From assembly GCA_964472725.1 (NCBI GenBank), contig CAYYLZ010000005.1, forward strand, positions 1-64,000: DNA of 64,000 bases. The letters run 5' to 3'. This document shows, one piece after another, positions 1 through 8,601 of this stretch (within the stretch, counting starts at the first letter, position 1; each line of letters starts with the position of its first letter). Source of the DNA: RGIG6375 sp964472725. GTDB lineage: Bacteria > Bacillota > Clostridia > Oscillospirales > Oscillospiraceae. The notes beneath the pieces were generated by a model. That model saw only the letters and a list, made by a program, of their open reading frames with translations, was not told where the DNA came from and ran no database searches. The position numbers and the translations under genes were made by a program.

Positions 1-19
1 CGGTTATAAAAAGACTATA

Positions 20-118
20 TCAGCCTATCCGAGGGTACGACAATGCCAGCCCGTCACGGTAATACATACCATAGACGCGCTTTGCATTCATATTCATGGA
101 ATGAATACGGTTGAACAT
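20..118 (-). CDS. Short ORF, 32 aa, unknown
   Basis: A 32-codon reading frame runs from an ATG at 118 to a TGA at 20-22. A strong Shine-Dalgarno (AGGAGG) lies about 7 bases upstream of the ATG, much better than chance would give. The peptide is rich in Met, Arg and Tyr and has no membrane segment or recognisable motif. It is the last frame downstream of the acetyltransferase gene on the same strand. It could be a real small protein or the 5' remnant of a truncated gene. No function is assigned. Confidence 0.3.
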   Translation of the reverse strand: MFNRIHSMNMNAKRVYGMYYRDGLALSYPRIG

Positions 119-178
119 TGTCTTTCCTCCTGAAGAATTTTGCTTACTTTAGCACATTGAAACAGTATTGTCAATAGG

Positions 179-727
179 TTAGTTTAAATTTTCTATAGCA
201 TAATGCAAATATTTTCCGCTGATACTTTCTTTCTCATAGCTGTGATAACTCTTGTCAACAAACCTAAACCCGGCTTTAATCAAGGCTTTTCCGGAAGCTG
301 CATTATTCTCATGATGGTGAGCAAATACCTTGGCAAACCCCACTTTTTCAAAAGCAAAGTTTACAACAGCCTTGGTAATTTCTGCTGCCAAACCTTTCCC
401 CCACCACTCCCGTGAAAGAATGCAGCTTATCACACCACTGGCATTCTCTTTATCAATATCGTCTATATAGACAGTACCTATTGTGTGTCCACATTCTTTA
501 CAGTAAACAATCCAGTGAAAGCAGAGCGGATCATCATATTGGGCAACCCAGTTTTTTATCAAGGCTTTAGTTACATCAATACTTTCATGTATATCCCAAG
601 TAAAAAAGCGTGGTACAAGTGGGTCGGACGCCCAATAATTATACATATCTGGAGCGTCTACCTCAGTCATTCGCCTAAGTATCAGTCGGTCTGTTTCTAT
701 GGTTTGGGTTCCTATTTCGTTTATCAT
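179..727 (-). CDS. GNAT-family N-acetyltransferase (RimJ/RimL type)
   Basis: The product is about 182 aa and opens with the ETDRLILRRM segment typical of RimJ/RimL-like GNAT enzymes, which transfer acetyl from acetyl-CoA to an amine. A conserved stretch follows (GVISCILSREWWGKGLAAEI, the acetyl-CoA loop), then NAASGKALIKAGF near the C-terminus. The frame stays open up to 802, but the ATG at 727 is preferred: it has AAGGA eight bases upstream, fits the family N-terminus, and avoids a 56-base overlap with recN. It starts 19 bases after the recN stop, so it is probably the last main cistron of that operon. The substrate is unknown. Confidence 0.85.
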   Translation of the reverse strand: MINEIGTQTIETDRLILRRMTEVDAPDMYNYWASDPLVPRFFTWDIHESIDVTKALIKNWVAQYDDPLCFHWIVYCKECGHTIGTVYIDDIDKENASGVISCILSREWWGKGLAAEITKAVVNFAFEKVGFAKVFAHHHENNAASGKALIKAGFRFVDKSYHSYEKESISGKYLHYAIENLN

Positions 728-746
728 TTCTATAATCCTTGTTTTT

Positions 747-2438
747 TCACAAACTCGCCTTGAATTTTTCCGCGGCGGCAATCTGCTCCGCTGCGCTTTC
801 AAGGAGGGTTTCCGTTACGTTGGAGCCGCCGGTTATGCGGGCAAGCTCCTCAAGGCGTGCGCGGCCCTCAAGCTGAGTTACCCTGGTAAAGGTGCGCTCA
901 CCGTCGCTGCCCTTTTCAACCAGATACTGCGCGTCTGCCATTACGGCAAGCTGGGGCAGATGGGTCACGCAAAGCACCTGTCTGCCGCGGCTGAGTGCCG
1001 CCAACTTTTCGGCTACCTTCTGGGCTGCACGTCCGGAAACACCGGTATCGATTTCGTCGAAAATCATAGTCTGGGCATCCTCCGCGCCCGAAAGCACGGT
1101 TTTCATGGCAAGCATTATTCGGGAAAGCTCACCGCCGGAAGCGATTTTGCTGATGCGACCCATTTCCTCGCCTGCATTGGCGGACATAATAAAGCGCACA
1201 TTGTCGCAGCCGAAGGAGTCGAAGCCGTCCTCGTTGTTCTTGGGCAAAAGCTCGGCAGCAAAGCGCACGCCGGGCATATTAAGTCCCGCAAGCTCGCCCA
1301 CTATCTGCTTTTCCAGCACAGCGGCAGCCTTCCTGCGTTTTTCCGAAATTACGGCAGCCATTGCGGAAACGGCCTTTTTCTTCTTCCAAAGCTCACCCTC
1401 AAGCTTCTCTATATTCTCGGTAAGATACTCGGTATCCTCAAGCTCATTCTTTGCCTGCTCGAGTATCTCACGCATTTCATCTATGGATCCGTATTTCTTG
1501 CGCAGCTTATTGAGAGTACTCAAACGCGCTTCAATACGCTCAAGCTCACCGGGGGAAAAATCAAGCTCGTCAAGAAAGCTCTGTATGCGGTCAGTAACGT
1601 CCTGCACCCTGTAGCGCAGGTCGCTGAGGTCCTTATAAAGCTCGTCCACACTGTCGGTAAAGCGTCCTGCCGTGGACAGTTCTCCCTCTGCCTCCATCAT
1701 CATGGAGATAGCTCCGTCGTTGGTGTCACTGCCATAAAGGGCGCGATAAGCCCCGTCAAGGCGGTCGGTTATTTTGCCTGAGTTATTTAGCAGATCGCGG
1801 CGCTCGGTAAGTTGGTCATACTCGCCCTCCTGAGGGTCGGCGCTCTCGATTTCGCGTATCTTTTTGCGGAGCATATCAAGTCGATATTCCTTATCAGCTT
1901 CGCCCTCGCGCAGTTCTTCCAGCTTACGCTTCATGGCAAGATACTCACTGTACTGTACCTTATAGGCATCGACTTCCGCGTTAAGACCGGCGTAGCCGTC
2001 AAGATACGCGCGGTGATTAGCTTCACGCAGCAGTTTTTGACCGTCATTCTGACCGTGGAGGTCGATGAGGTACTCGCCCAAAGAGCGCAGTTGGGTAGCG
2101 CTCACGGGTACACCGTTTATGCGGGAGGAGCTTTTGCCGTCGGCGGATATTTTGCGCATCAGGATTATCTGTCCGTCAGCATCCGGCTCAATATCATTGT
2201 CCTCAAACCAGGACAGCGGCACGTTATCCGCGGTAAGCTCCGCCGTTATAACGGCATTAGCCGCACCGGTACGCACAAGTTCCTTGGAAACACGGTCGCC
2301 GAGTATAGCATTTATAGAGTCTATGATTATCGATTTGCCCGCTCCGGTCTCGCCGGTAAATACGTTCATACCCGAGCCGAATTCAATATCGGCCCGCTCG
2401 ATAACCGCGACATTTTCTATATGGAGCAAATTAAGCAC
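747..2438 (-). CDS. recN: DNA repair protein RecN
   Basis: This is an SMC-like ATPase acting at double-strand breaks. Its 563 aa are the usual length. Walker A (GETGAGKS) is at residues 29-36, a long coiled-coil arm fills roughly 150-370, the ABC signature (ASGGELSR) is near 430, and Walker B (MIFDEIDTG) is near 460. The start is GTG at 2438 with GGAGG seven bases upstream. It follows argR closely in the dxs-tlyA-nadK-argR-recN order, a classic Firmicutes arrangement. All motifs look intact. Confidence 0.97.
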   Translation of the reverse strand: MLNLLHIENVAVIERADIEFGSGMNVFTGETGAGKSIIIDSINAILGDRVSKELVRTGAANAVITAELTADNVPLSWFEDNDIEPDADGQIILMRKISADGKSSSRINGVPVSATQLRSLGEYLIDLHGQNDGQKLLREANHRAYLDGYAGLNAEVDAYKVQYSEYLAMKRKLEELREGEADKEYRLDMLRKKIREIESADPQEGEYDQLTERRDLLNNSGKITDRLDGAYRALYGSDTNDGAISMMMEAEGELSTAGRFTDSVDELYKDLSDLRYRVQDVTDRIQSFLDELDFSPGELERIEARLSTLNKLRKKYGSIDEMREILEQAKNELEDTEYLTENIEKLEGELWKKKKAVSAMAAVISEKRRKAAAVLEKQIVGELAGLNMPGVRFAAELLPKNNEDGFDSFGCDNVRFIMSANAGEEMGRISKIASGGELSRIMLAMKTVLSGAEDAQTMIFDEIDTGVSGRAAQKVAEKLAALSRGRQVLCVTHLPQLAVMADAQYLVEKGSDGERTFTRVTQLEGRARLEELARITGGSNVTETLLESAAEQIAAAEKFKASL

Positions 2439-2455
2439 GGCTCTGCCTCCAATAA

Positions 2456-2908
2456 TTATTTCATCATCGCGCGCATCTCGTCGCAGAAGCTGTGAGCTGC
2501 GTCGTTATCGGTCATTGCCAAAAAGCCGGTATCGTCGCCGGCAATGGAGCCTACAAGCTCCTTGATGTCCATACCGTCTATTGCGGAGCAGGCTGCGGGA
2601 GCAAGCCCCGGCAGAGTCTTGATGACGATAAGATTCTGCGCGCAAGTCACCGAGGTCACGCACTCGCGGAAGATGGTTCTGAGGCGCTCGGAATAGTTAT
2701 GAACAGGACTATCCGTGGGAGCCACATACTTGTAACCGCCATTCTCGGAAAGCTCCTTAACCAGACGCAGTTCCCTCATATCCCTGGAAACAGTGGCCTG
2801 AGTGCTGTTGAAGCCATGCTGACGCAGAGCCTCGATAAGCTGATTCTGAGTCTCAATTTCCATTGCTTCGATTATTTCAAGTATTTTTTCCTGTCGGGCA
2901 TTCTTCAT
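2456..2908 (-). CDS. argR: Arginine repressor ArgR
   Basis: This is an arginine-responsive hexameric regulator of arginine biosynthesis and catabolism. The N-terminal winged helix covers about residues 1-70 and includes the recognition segment around STQATVSRDM. The C-terminal arginine-binding and oligomerisation domain ends with the SIAGDDT motif. The ATG at 2908 is chosen over a GTG 18 bases upstream because AGAAGG sits correctly before the ATG. It lies just downstream of nadK and upstream of recN, as in many Firmicutes. No ARG operator could be assigned with confidence. Confidence 0.95.
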   Translation of the reverse strand: MKNARQEKILEIIEAMEIETQNQLIEALRQHGFNSTQATVSRDMRELRLVKELSENGGYKYVAPTDSPVHNYSERLRTIFRECVTSVTCAQNLIVIKTLPGLAPAACSAIDGMDIKELVGSIAGDDTGFLAMTDNDAAHSFCDEMRAMMK

Positions 2909-2926
2909 ATGTTTACCTTCTTCCAC

Positions 2927-3772
2927 TCAAATATCAGTATTGAGCTTTCGTTTAACTATCTCGTAGAAACTTCTGTTGGTGCCTACCACAAGCTTTGTAA
3001 TATGGCAGGATTTCGTTATTTCTATAACGTCTCCGGGAAATACACTGAATGTGGTGTTGCCGTCGAGGGCAAGCACGGTGTTCACTCTGGAGGCGAGCTC
3101 AATATTCACCTTTCGGCTGCCTTTGAGCACGACAGTTCTCGAATTGAGAGAATGGGCGCAAATAGGCGTAAGTATAAGGTTTTCCGCGTTTGGCTCAACT
3201 ATAGGGCCGCCGGCGGACATAGAATAAGCTGTTGAGCCGGTAGGCGTGGCAACGATTATACCGTCGCCGCTGAATGCTGTTATCTCAACTCCGTCACCAA
3301 ATACCGTGACCTTCACCGGGTGCGACGCCGCGCTTTTGATAACGGTTTCATTGAGGCCGAAGTCCTCGAACACCGTTTCGCCGTTTCGAATGACTTTGGC
3401 TTCCAGCATCATTCGGTTTTCGGTTTCAAACTTGCCCTCAAGAATGCCGTCCAGCAGCTCTATCTCGTCCGGCTCAAGAGCGGCAATGAAGCCCTTATGA
3501 CCGTAGTTTATGCCGAGAACGGGTATTCCCGCTTTTGAAGCCAGCTTGGAGCAGGACAGAATAGTGCCGTCACCGCCCATACACATAAGGATATCGGAAT
3601 CCTCGGCGTCTTTCTCCGGGTCGCAGCTTATCAGCTCCGGGTATTTGAAATTTTCGGAAGAGCGGAAGGGAAAATATACTCTCGTTTCGAGCTTCTTGGC
3701 GAGTATCTTTTCTATTACCAGCTCTGTTTTTTCAACTCTGTCGGCATTGGCGCAAACAAGTATCTTTTTCAT
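2927..3772 (-). CDS. nadK: NAD kinase
   Basis: It phosphorylates NAD to NADP. The 281 aa include the diagnostic GGDGT at residues 66-70, a GLNE segment in the middle, and a glycine-rich SGDGIIVATPTGSTAYSMSAGGP region split across the substrate site. The ATG at 3772 overlaps the tlyA stop by four bases (ATGA), indicating translational coupling. Length and motifs are typical of the bacterial PpnK family. Confidence 0.96.
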   Translation of the reverse strand: MKKILVCANADRVEKTELVIEKILAKKLETRVYFPFRSSENFKYPELISCDPEKDAEDSDILMCMGGDGTILSCSKLASKAGIPVLGINYGHKGFIAALEPDEIELLDGILEGKFETENRMMLEAKVIRNGETVFEDFGLNETVIKSAASHPVKVTVFGDGVEITAFSGDGIIVATPTGSTAYSMSAGGPIVEPNAENLILTPICAHSLNSRTVVLKGSRKVNIELASRVNTVLALDGNTTFSVFPGDVIEITKSCHITKLVVGTNRSFYEIVKRKLNTDI

Positions 3773-4578
3773 TTATCATGCCCCTCTGCAAGTTCACCGT
3801 GAGATGCGTCGGCAATAGCATCCGTATCTATGGGGTTGGAAACACCGTCCTGCTGCAGCCAGCCAAGGTACTCGATATTCCCCTCGGGTCCTTTTATAGG
3901 AGAAAATGTAATGCCCTTAACGCCGAAACCAAGTGCTTCGGCATTTGCTACAAAGTCGCGCAGCACTTCCTTATGAACGGAAATATCGCGCACAACGCCT
4001 TTCTTGCCTACCTTTTCCTTGCCCGCCTCGAACTGGGGCTTGATAAGGCACACTATCTCGCCATCGGGTGCAAGCAGTGCCTTTACGGCAGGCAGAACTA
4101 TTCTCAGGGAGATAAAGGAAACGTCGATTACTGCAAGCTGAATTTCGTCAGGCACATGCTCATGGGTCACGTAGCGGATATTGGTGCGCTCCATTACGAC
4201 TACGCGCTCGTCGCTTCTCAGCGACCATGCAAGCTGACCGTAGCCAACATCAATGGCGTACACCTTTTGTGCACCGCGCTTGAGCATGCAATCGGTAAAA
4301 CCGCCGGTAGATGCGCCGCAGTCAACGCATATCTTGCCATCGGGCGTAACGCCGAAGGTATCAAGGGCTTTTTCAAGCTTCAAGCCGCCGCGGCTTACAA
4401 AAGCAAGGGACGAGCCGCGCAGCTCTATCTCGGCATCCTCCGGCACGGAGGTTCCCGCCTTATCCACACGCTGACCGGCTACATATACAAGGCCGCTCAT
4501 AATATCCGCCTTGGCTCTTTCACGGCTGGTGGACAGTCCTCTTTGGACAAGCAGCACATCAAGTCTTTCTTTTTTCAT
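3769..4578 (-). CDS. tlyA: TlyA-family rRNA 2'-O-methyltransferase
   Basis: It has 269 aa with an N-terminal S4 RNA-binding domain (about residues 4-65, with the RERAKADIMSG segment) and an FtsJ-type Rossmann methyltransferase. The SAM-binding motif DCGASTGGFTD is near residue 85. Family members 2'-O-methylate cytidines in 16S and/or 23S rRNA; the 'hemolysin' name is historical. AAAGGA precedes the ATG. It sits between dxs and nadK in a single operon. Confidence 0.93.
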   Translation of the reverse strand: MKKERLDVLLVQRGLSTSRERAKADIMSGLVYVAGQRVDKAGTSVPEDAEIELRGSSLAFVSRGGLKLEKALDTFGVTPDGKICVDCGASTGGFTDCMLKRGAQKVYAIDVGYGQLAWSLRSDERVVVMERTNIRYVTHEHVPDEIQLAVIDVSFISLRIVLPAVKALLAPDGEIVCLIKPQFEAGKEKVGKKGVVRDISVHKEVLRDFVANAEALGFGVKGITFSPIKGPEGNIEYLGWLQQDGVSNPIDTDAIADASHGELAEGHDK

Positions 4579-4580
4579 AA

Positions 4581-6446
4581 TCAGACATCCTTTATCATTA
4601 CGGACACTTTATCTGCAATGCTTTCAGCGTCAAGTCCGTATGCTTTCAGCAGCCGTTCAACGCTGCCGTGGGGTATAAATTCGTCACCAAGATTTATAAG
4701 CACGGTCTTTGCGACTACACGCTCTTCGGCAAGCTTGGTGAGGACAGCCTCACCGACTGCGCCCGCCTGTATACATTCCTCGATAACAACCAACTTGCCC
4801 GTTTTGCCGGCGGACTCAATAATGGTCTTATAGTCGATGGGTTTAATGACGCCCAGCTTTACTACCTCAGCGGATATTCCGCGCTCTTCAAGAAGCTGAG
4901 CTGCCGCCATTACCTGATTGGTTATGGTGCCGTAACACACCAGTGTAACCGCATCACCACTGCGCAGAACGCGGCTCATTTCGCAGCCACCGTCTTTATA
5001 TGCGCCCTCGCCGCCCCTGGGATATCGAACAGCGACAGGTCCACTATCCTTAACCGCAGCCTCAAGCATATCCCTCACCTCGGCAAAGCTTGCGGGCGAA
5101 TAAATACGCATACCGGGAATATTTCTCAGGTAGCTTACGTCGAACACACCTTGATGGGTCTCGCCGTCCGCACCTACAATTCCGGCACGGTCAACGGCAA
5201 AAACAACGTGCTGATTAAGTATTCCAACATCGTGCAGCAGCATATCATAAGAACGCTGCAGAAATGTGGAATAAACCGCAAATACAGGTATAACGCCCTG
5301 CTTTGCCATGCCTGCCGCCATGGAAACCGCATGCCCCTCGGCGATACCCTCGTCGAAAAATCTATCGGGATATCTGCGTGCAAACTCGTCAAGCCCGGTT
5401 CCGGATTTCATTGCCGCCGTGATGGCGCAAATTCTATTGTCCTTTTCAGCAAGCTGCGCAAGCTTTTCGCCAAACACAGTGGAAAAGCTCGGTTTGCCAG
5501 CAAGCGAAATTCCCTTTTCCAAATCAAAAGCAGAAACGCCGTGATACGCGTCTGGGTTCTGCTCGGCAGGCCCATAGCCCCTGCCCTTCTGAGTTACCAC
5601 ATGCAGCAGCACCGGCTCATTGACCGACTTTGCGTGCTCCAGCATATCCACAAGTCGGTTTACATCGTGTCCGTCCACGGGGCCAAGGTAGTGGAAGCCC
5701 ATTTCTTCAAAGAAACTGCAGTTGATAAGAGCTTTCTTCACTGCGGTCTTTATCTTGTGGTTGAACGCATAAATCTTATCGCCGCCGGGGAGTTTTTTCA
5801 TTACGCTGCGGTAAACCCGCTTGAAGTGATAGTATCCGGGCTTGGTGCGCTGGCGTGCAAGGGTTTTCGATATGCCGCCCACGTTTCGGGTAATGGACAT
5901 CCCGTTGTCGTTGAGAATGACTATCATGGGCTCGCCGCTCTGTCCGGCGCTGTTTAGACCCTCGTATGCAAGACCGCCGGTGAGCGCTCCGTCACCGATA
6001 ACGCCGATCACGTTATAATCGTCCTTCTGAACGGTTCTCGCTCGAGCCATGCCCAGCGCCAGCGAAATAGCGTCGGAAGCGTGACCTGCAATAAAGGGGT
6101 CACACTCGGACTCGTTGGGTTTGGGAAAGCCGGACATACCGCCGAATTTGCGAAGAGTTTTGAATTCCTCTTTGCGTCCGGTAAGTATCTTATGAACGTA
6201 GCTTTGGTGACCTACATCGAAGAGTATTCTATCCTTTGTTGGGTCAAACACGCGGTGCAGCGCCACCGTCAGTTCAACAACGCCCAAATTGGACGCAAGA
6301 TGACCGCCGGTCTTTGATACGTTTTCAAGGAGGAACTTGCGTATATCAGCGCACAGCTCAGCAAGCCGGCCTTTATCCAGCTTTTTTATATCGTTTGGCT
6401 GATTGATTTGTTGAAGTATATTATTCAAATGCGATACCTCTGCCAT
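4581..6446 (-). CDS. dxs: 1-deoxy-D-xylulose-5-phosphate synthase
   Basis: This thiamine-diphosphate enzyme condenses pyruvate and glyceraldehyde-3-phosphate in the first MEP-pathway step. The 621 aa show the ThDP motif (GDGALTGGLAYEGLNSAG, near 150) and the transketolase C-terminal domains with HDVGILNQHVVFAVDRAGIVG. The ATG at 6446 has no Shine-Dalgarno. A TTG at 6428 has GAGG eight bases upstream, and a TATAAT lies at 6457-6452, so the shorter start is plausible. xseA, xseB and ispA, which usually precede dxs in Clostridia, are absent here. Confidence 0.96.
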   Translation of the reverse strand: MAEVSHLNNILQQINQPNDIKKLDKGRLAELCADIRKFLLENVSKTGGHLASNLGVVELTVALHRVFDPTKDRILFDVGHQSYVHKILTGRKEEFKTLRKFGGMSGFPKPNESECDPFIAGHASDAISLALGMARARTVQKDDYNVIGVIGDGALTGGLAYEGLNSAGQSGEPMIVILNDNGMSITRNVGGISKTLARQRTKPGYYHFKRVYRSVMKKLPGGDKIYAFNHKIKTAVKKALINCSFFEEMGFHYLGPVDGHDVNRLVDMLEHAKSVNEPVLLHVVTQKGRGYGPAEQNPDAYHGVSAFDLEKGISLAGKPSFSTVFGEKLAQLAEKDNRICAITAAMKSGTGLDEFARRYPDRFFDEGIAEGHAVSMAAGMAKQGVIPVFAVYSTFLQRSYDMLLHDVGILNQHVVFAVDRAGIVGADGETHQGVFDVSYLRNIPGMRIYSPASFAEVRDMLEAAVKDSGPVAVRYPRGGEGAYKDGGCEMSRVLRSGDAVTLVCYGTITNQVMAAAQLLEERGISAEVVKLGVIKPIDYKTIIESAGKTGKLVVIEECIQAGAVGEAVLTKLAEERVVAKTVLINLGDEFIPHGSVERLLKAYGLDAESIADKVSVMIKDV

Positions 6447-6566
6447 TGGGCATTATACAAACGCTGAAGATAAAACATTTAACTCCAGCCAATGAATATT
6501 CATTAAATCGTTTATATTTTACCAAATATTCATTCATAATACAAGGCAAAAGCCTGCAATTATTTT

Positions 6567-6593
6567 GATTATTCACGGATAACGTGAATAATC
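6567..6593. promoter_or_regulatory. Perfect inverted repeat upstream of dxs
   Basis: GATTATTCACG and CGTGAATAATC form a perfect 11-bp inverted repeat around a GATAA spacer. A second, 14-bp palindrome (AATGAATATTCATT) lies at 6491-6504. Both sit between the dxs start and the terminator of the upstream reductase gene, where an operator would be expected. No regulator is assigned. Confidence 0.3.
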
Positions 6594-6598
6594 AGCAA

Positions 6599-6628
6599 AA
6601 AAAGAGTACTTTTTCAAGTACTCTTTTT
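6599..6628 (-). terminator. Intrinsic terminator of the Fe-S/flavin reductase gene
   Basis: A 12-bp perfect stem (AAAAAGAGTACT / AGTACTCTTTTT) with a six-base loop lies seven bases after the stop codon at 6635. On the minus strand it runs into a T tract. The A/T-rich stem makes it potentially bidirectional. Confidence 0.8.
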
Positions 6629-6634
6629 CCAATT

Positions 6635-8587
6635 TCAAATATCCAGTGCCGCGTGGTATCCGCGGAATACTGCGTCGCGAATAAGACCGGGCTTAAGGCA
6701 GTCGCCTATCATCTGTACCTGTGGAGCTGTGCCGCGCAGTGCGTCGGTCTTTGCCTGGTCGGCTTTCATGCCCACCGCAACAACGACAGTGTCAGCTTCT
6801 ATGAAAACTTCATTCCCCGCCTTGTCAGTGCACAATATGCCGCGCTCCGTAATTTCCCTGCCGTGAAGTCCGGTGCGAACATCAACTACCGCTTCAAGTT
6901 TTTTGAGCAGCATGGGTCTGTGGCGGGGATTGCCCTCGGCGGCGACAACATCTCCCATTTCTATAACCGTTACATCGTGTCCGCTTTCGGCATAGTGCAG
7001 GGCAAATTCGCAGCCGGCAAGACCGCCGCCCAGCACCGCAACACGTTTACCAATGTTCTTTGAACCGTCCTCATAGTCTGCGGCAAACACTACATTTTCG
7101 CCGTCTATTCCGGCAATATTGGGTACGATTGCTCCCGCTCCGATGGCAACTATCAGCACATCGGGGGCTATATCGGCAACCAGCTCAGGTGTGACCTCGG
7201 TATTCATTCTTACCTCTACGCCCGCAAGCTCCATACGGCGCGCCATGGTTTCAATGTACTTGGGGAACGCTGCCTTAAAGGGTACTGTCTCCTCACAGCG
7301 CAGCATGCCGCCCAGTTTGTCGGTCTTTTCGCAGAGAACGACCTCGTGTCCCCTTTTCGCCGCGGTAACCGCGCACTGCATTCCACCGGGGCCACCGCCT
7401 GCTATCAGCACCTTTTTGCTGCTTTCCGCAGGAGGAACAAAGCGGGTTTCATATTCTCTGCCAATCACGGGATTGATAGCGCAGACTCGAGTCTGAGTAA
7501 GCATACGCTCGGCGTGGCACATGAAGCAGCGCAGACAGCGAAGAATCTCGTCAGCACGGTTCTCCTCCACCTTTCGGGGCAGCTCATGGTCAGCAAGAAG
7601 CGCTCTTGCCATACAAACTATATCAGCCTGCCCCGATGCGATGATATCCTCCATATGGTCAGGCTCGTTGAGGGCGCCAACCGTGGCAACCGGGATATGT
7701 ACGTGCTTTTTTATCTCCGCAGCGTACTTCACGTTGCAGCCGGGTTCGGCAAACATGGGCGGGTGAGTTATTCCAAAATCAGGCTCGCCGCCTGCGGAAA
7801 CGTGGAGTATATCCACCTTGTCTTCAATAAGCTTTGCAAACTCTATGGCGTCTGTAAGGGTCACTCCGCCCTCGGCAAGCTCCATAGCGCTGAAACGTAC
7901 TTCTATGGGGAAATCACGTCCCACAGCTGCCCGCACGGCATCTATTATTTCAACTGCAAGACGCGCTCTGTTTTCAAGCTCACCACCGTACTCATCTGTA
8001 CGCTTATTTGTATCCTTGGACAGGAACTGATGGATAAGCCAGCCGTGACCGGCGTGAAGCATCAGCATATCAAAACCTGCACGCTTCACAACAGCCGCAC
8101 CCTTGGCGAATTTATCTATTGCCTCATTGATTCGAGCCTTATCCATCGCCTTTACCACCGTTCCGTCCGGCAGCACGGTATCTATAGACCCGTAACGGCA
8201 GTTCTCCCCTGCCTTGCGCTCGGAGAGCATTACGTCAAAGTCGGAGAGCATACCCGCATGATTAAGCTCTATGCTTGCCAGCGCGCCGTGACGCTTTATG
8301 GCTCTTGCCGCATTGGTAAGACCGGCAAGAACTCCCGGGTTGCAGAGATTTATAAGTCTCCCGTGGCTCTTTCCGTTAATATAGTCCACGCAGGCTTCAC
8401 TGATAGTAACAACAGCCGCACCGCCCTTTGCCCGCAGTTCATAAAAAGCTATCGCACCCTCGGTGAGGCAACCGTCCTCCGTAAGATCCGGAAAACCCAT
8501 TGGTGCGGAACACATTCGGTTGCGCAAGGTAAGCTTACCAATATGCAGCGGCGCGCAGAGATTGGGATATTCCTGCTTATAAGCCAT
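6635..8587 (-). CDS. NADH:flavin oxidoreductase, old yellow enzyme / dienoyl-CoA reductase type
   Basis: The product is about 650 aa: an N-terminal FMN TIM barrel (about 1-340), a [4Fe-4S] segment (CX2CX2CX11C in the ILRCLRCFMC...VCAINP region), and a C-terminal FAD/NAD(P) domain with GGGPGGMQCAV and a second dinucleotide motif GGGLAGCEFA. This is the plan of 2,4-dienoyl-CoA reductase and clostridial BaiH/BaiCD-type enoate reductases. The residue matching the catalytic Tyr of FadH is Trp (GHGWLIHQF). The ATG at 8587 has AGGAG upstream and starts 14 bases after the rqcH stop, so the two are probably cotranscribed. The substrate is unknown. Confidence 0.9.
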   Translation of the reverse strand: MAYKQEYPNLCAPLHIGKLTLRNRMCSAPMGFPDLTEDGCLTEGAIAFYELRAKGGAAVVTISEACVDYINGKSHGRLINLCNPGVLAGLTNAARAIKRHGALASIELNHAGMLSDFDVMLSERKAGENCRYGSIDTVLPDGTVVKAMDKARINEAIDKFAKGAAVVKRAGFDMLMLHAGHGWLIHQFLSKDTNKRTDEYGGELENRARLAVEIIDAVRAAVGRDFPIEVRFSAMELAEGGVTLTDAIEFAKLIEDKVDILHVSAGGEPDFGITHPPMFAEPGCNVKYAAEIKKHVHIPVATVGALNEPDHMEDIIASGQADIVCMARALLADHELPRKVEENRADEILRCLRCFMCHAERMLTQTRVCAINPVIGREYETRFVPPAESSKKVLIAGGGPGGMQCAVTAAKRGHEVVLCEKTDKLGGMLRCEETVPFKAAFPKYIETMARRMELAGVEVRMNTEVTPELVADIAPDVLIVAIGAGAIVPNIAGIDGENVVFAADYEDGSKNIGKRVAVLGGGLAGCEFALHYAESGHDVTVIEMGDVVAAEGNPRHRPMLLKKLEAVVDVRTGLHGREITERGILCTDKAGNEVFIEADTVVVAVGMKADQAKTDALRGTAPQVQMIGDCLKPGLIRDAVFRGYHAALDI

Positions 8588-8601
8588 AGTTGTCGCTCCT
8601 G

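Noticed and set aside
728..802. Longer start for the acetyltransferase
   Set aside because: The frame is open to 802, but the added residues are not family-like and overlap recN by 56 bases; the ATG at 727 has the ribosome-binding site.
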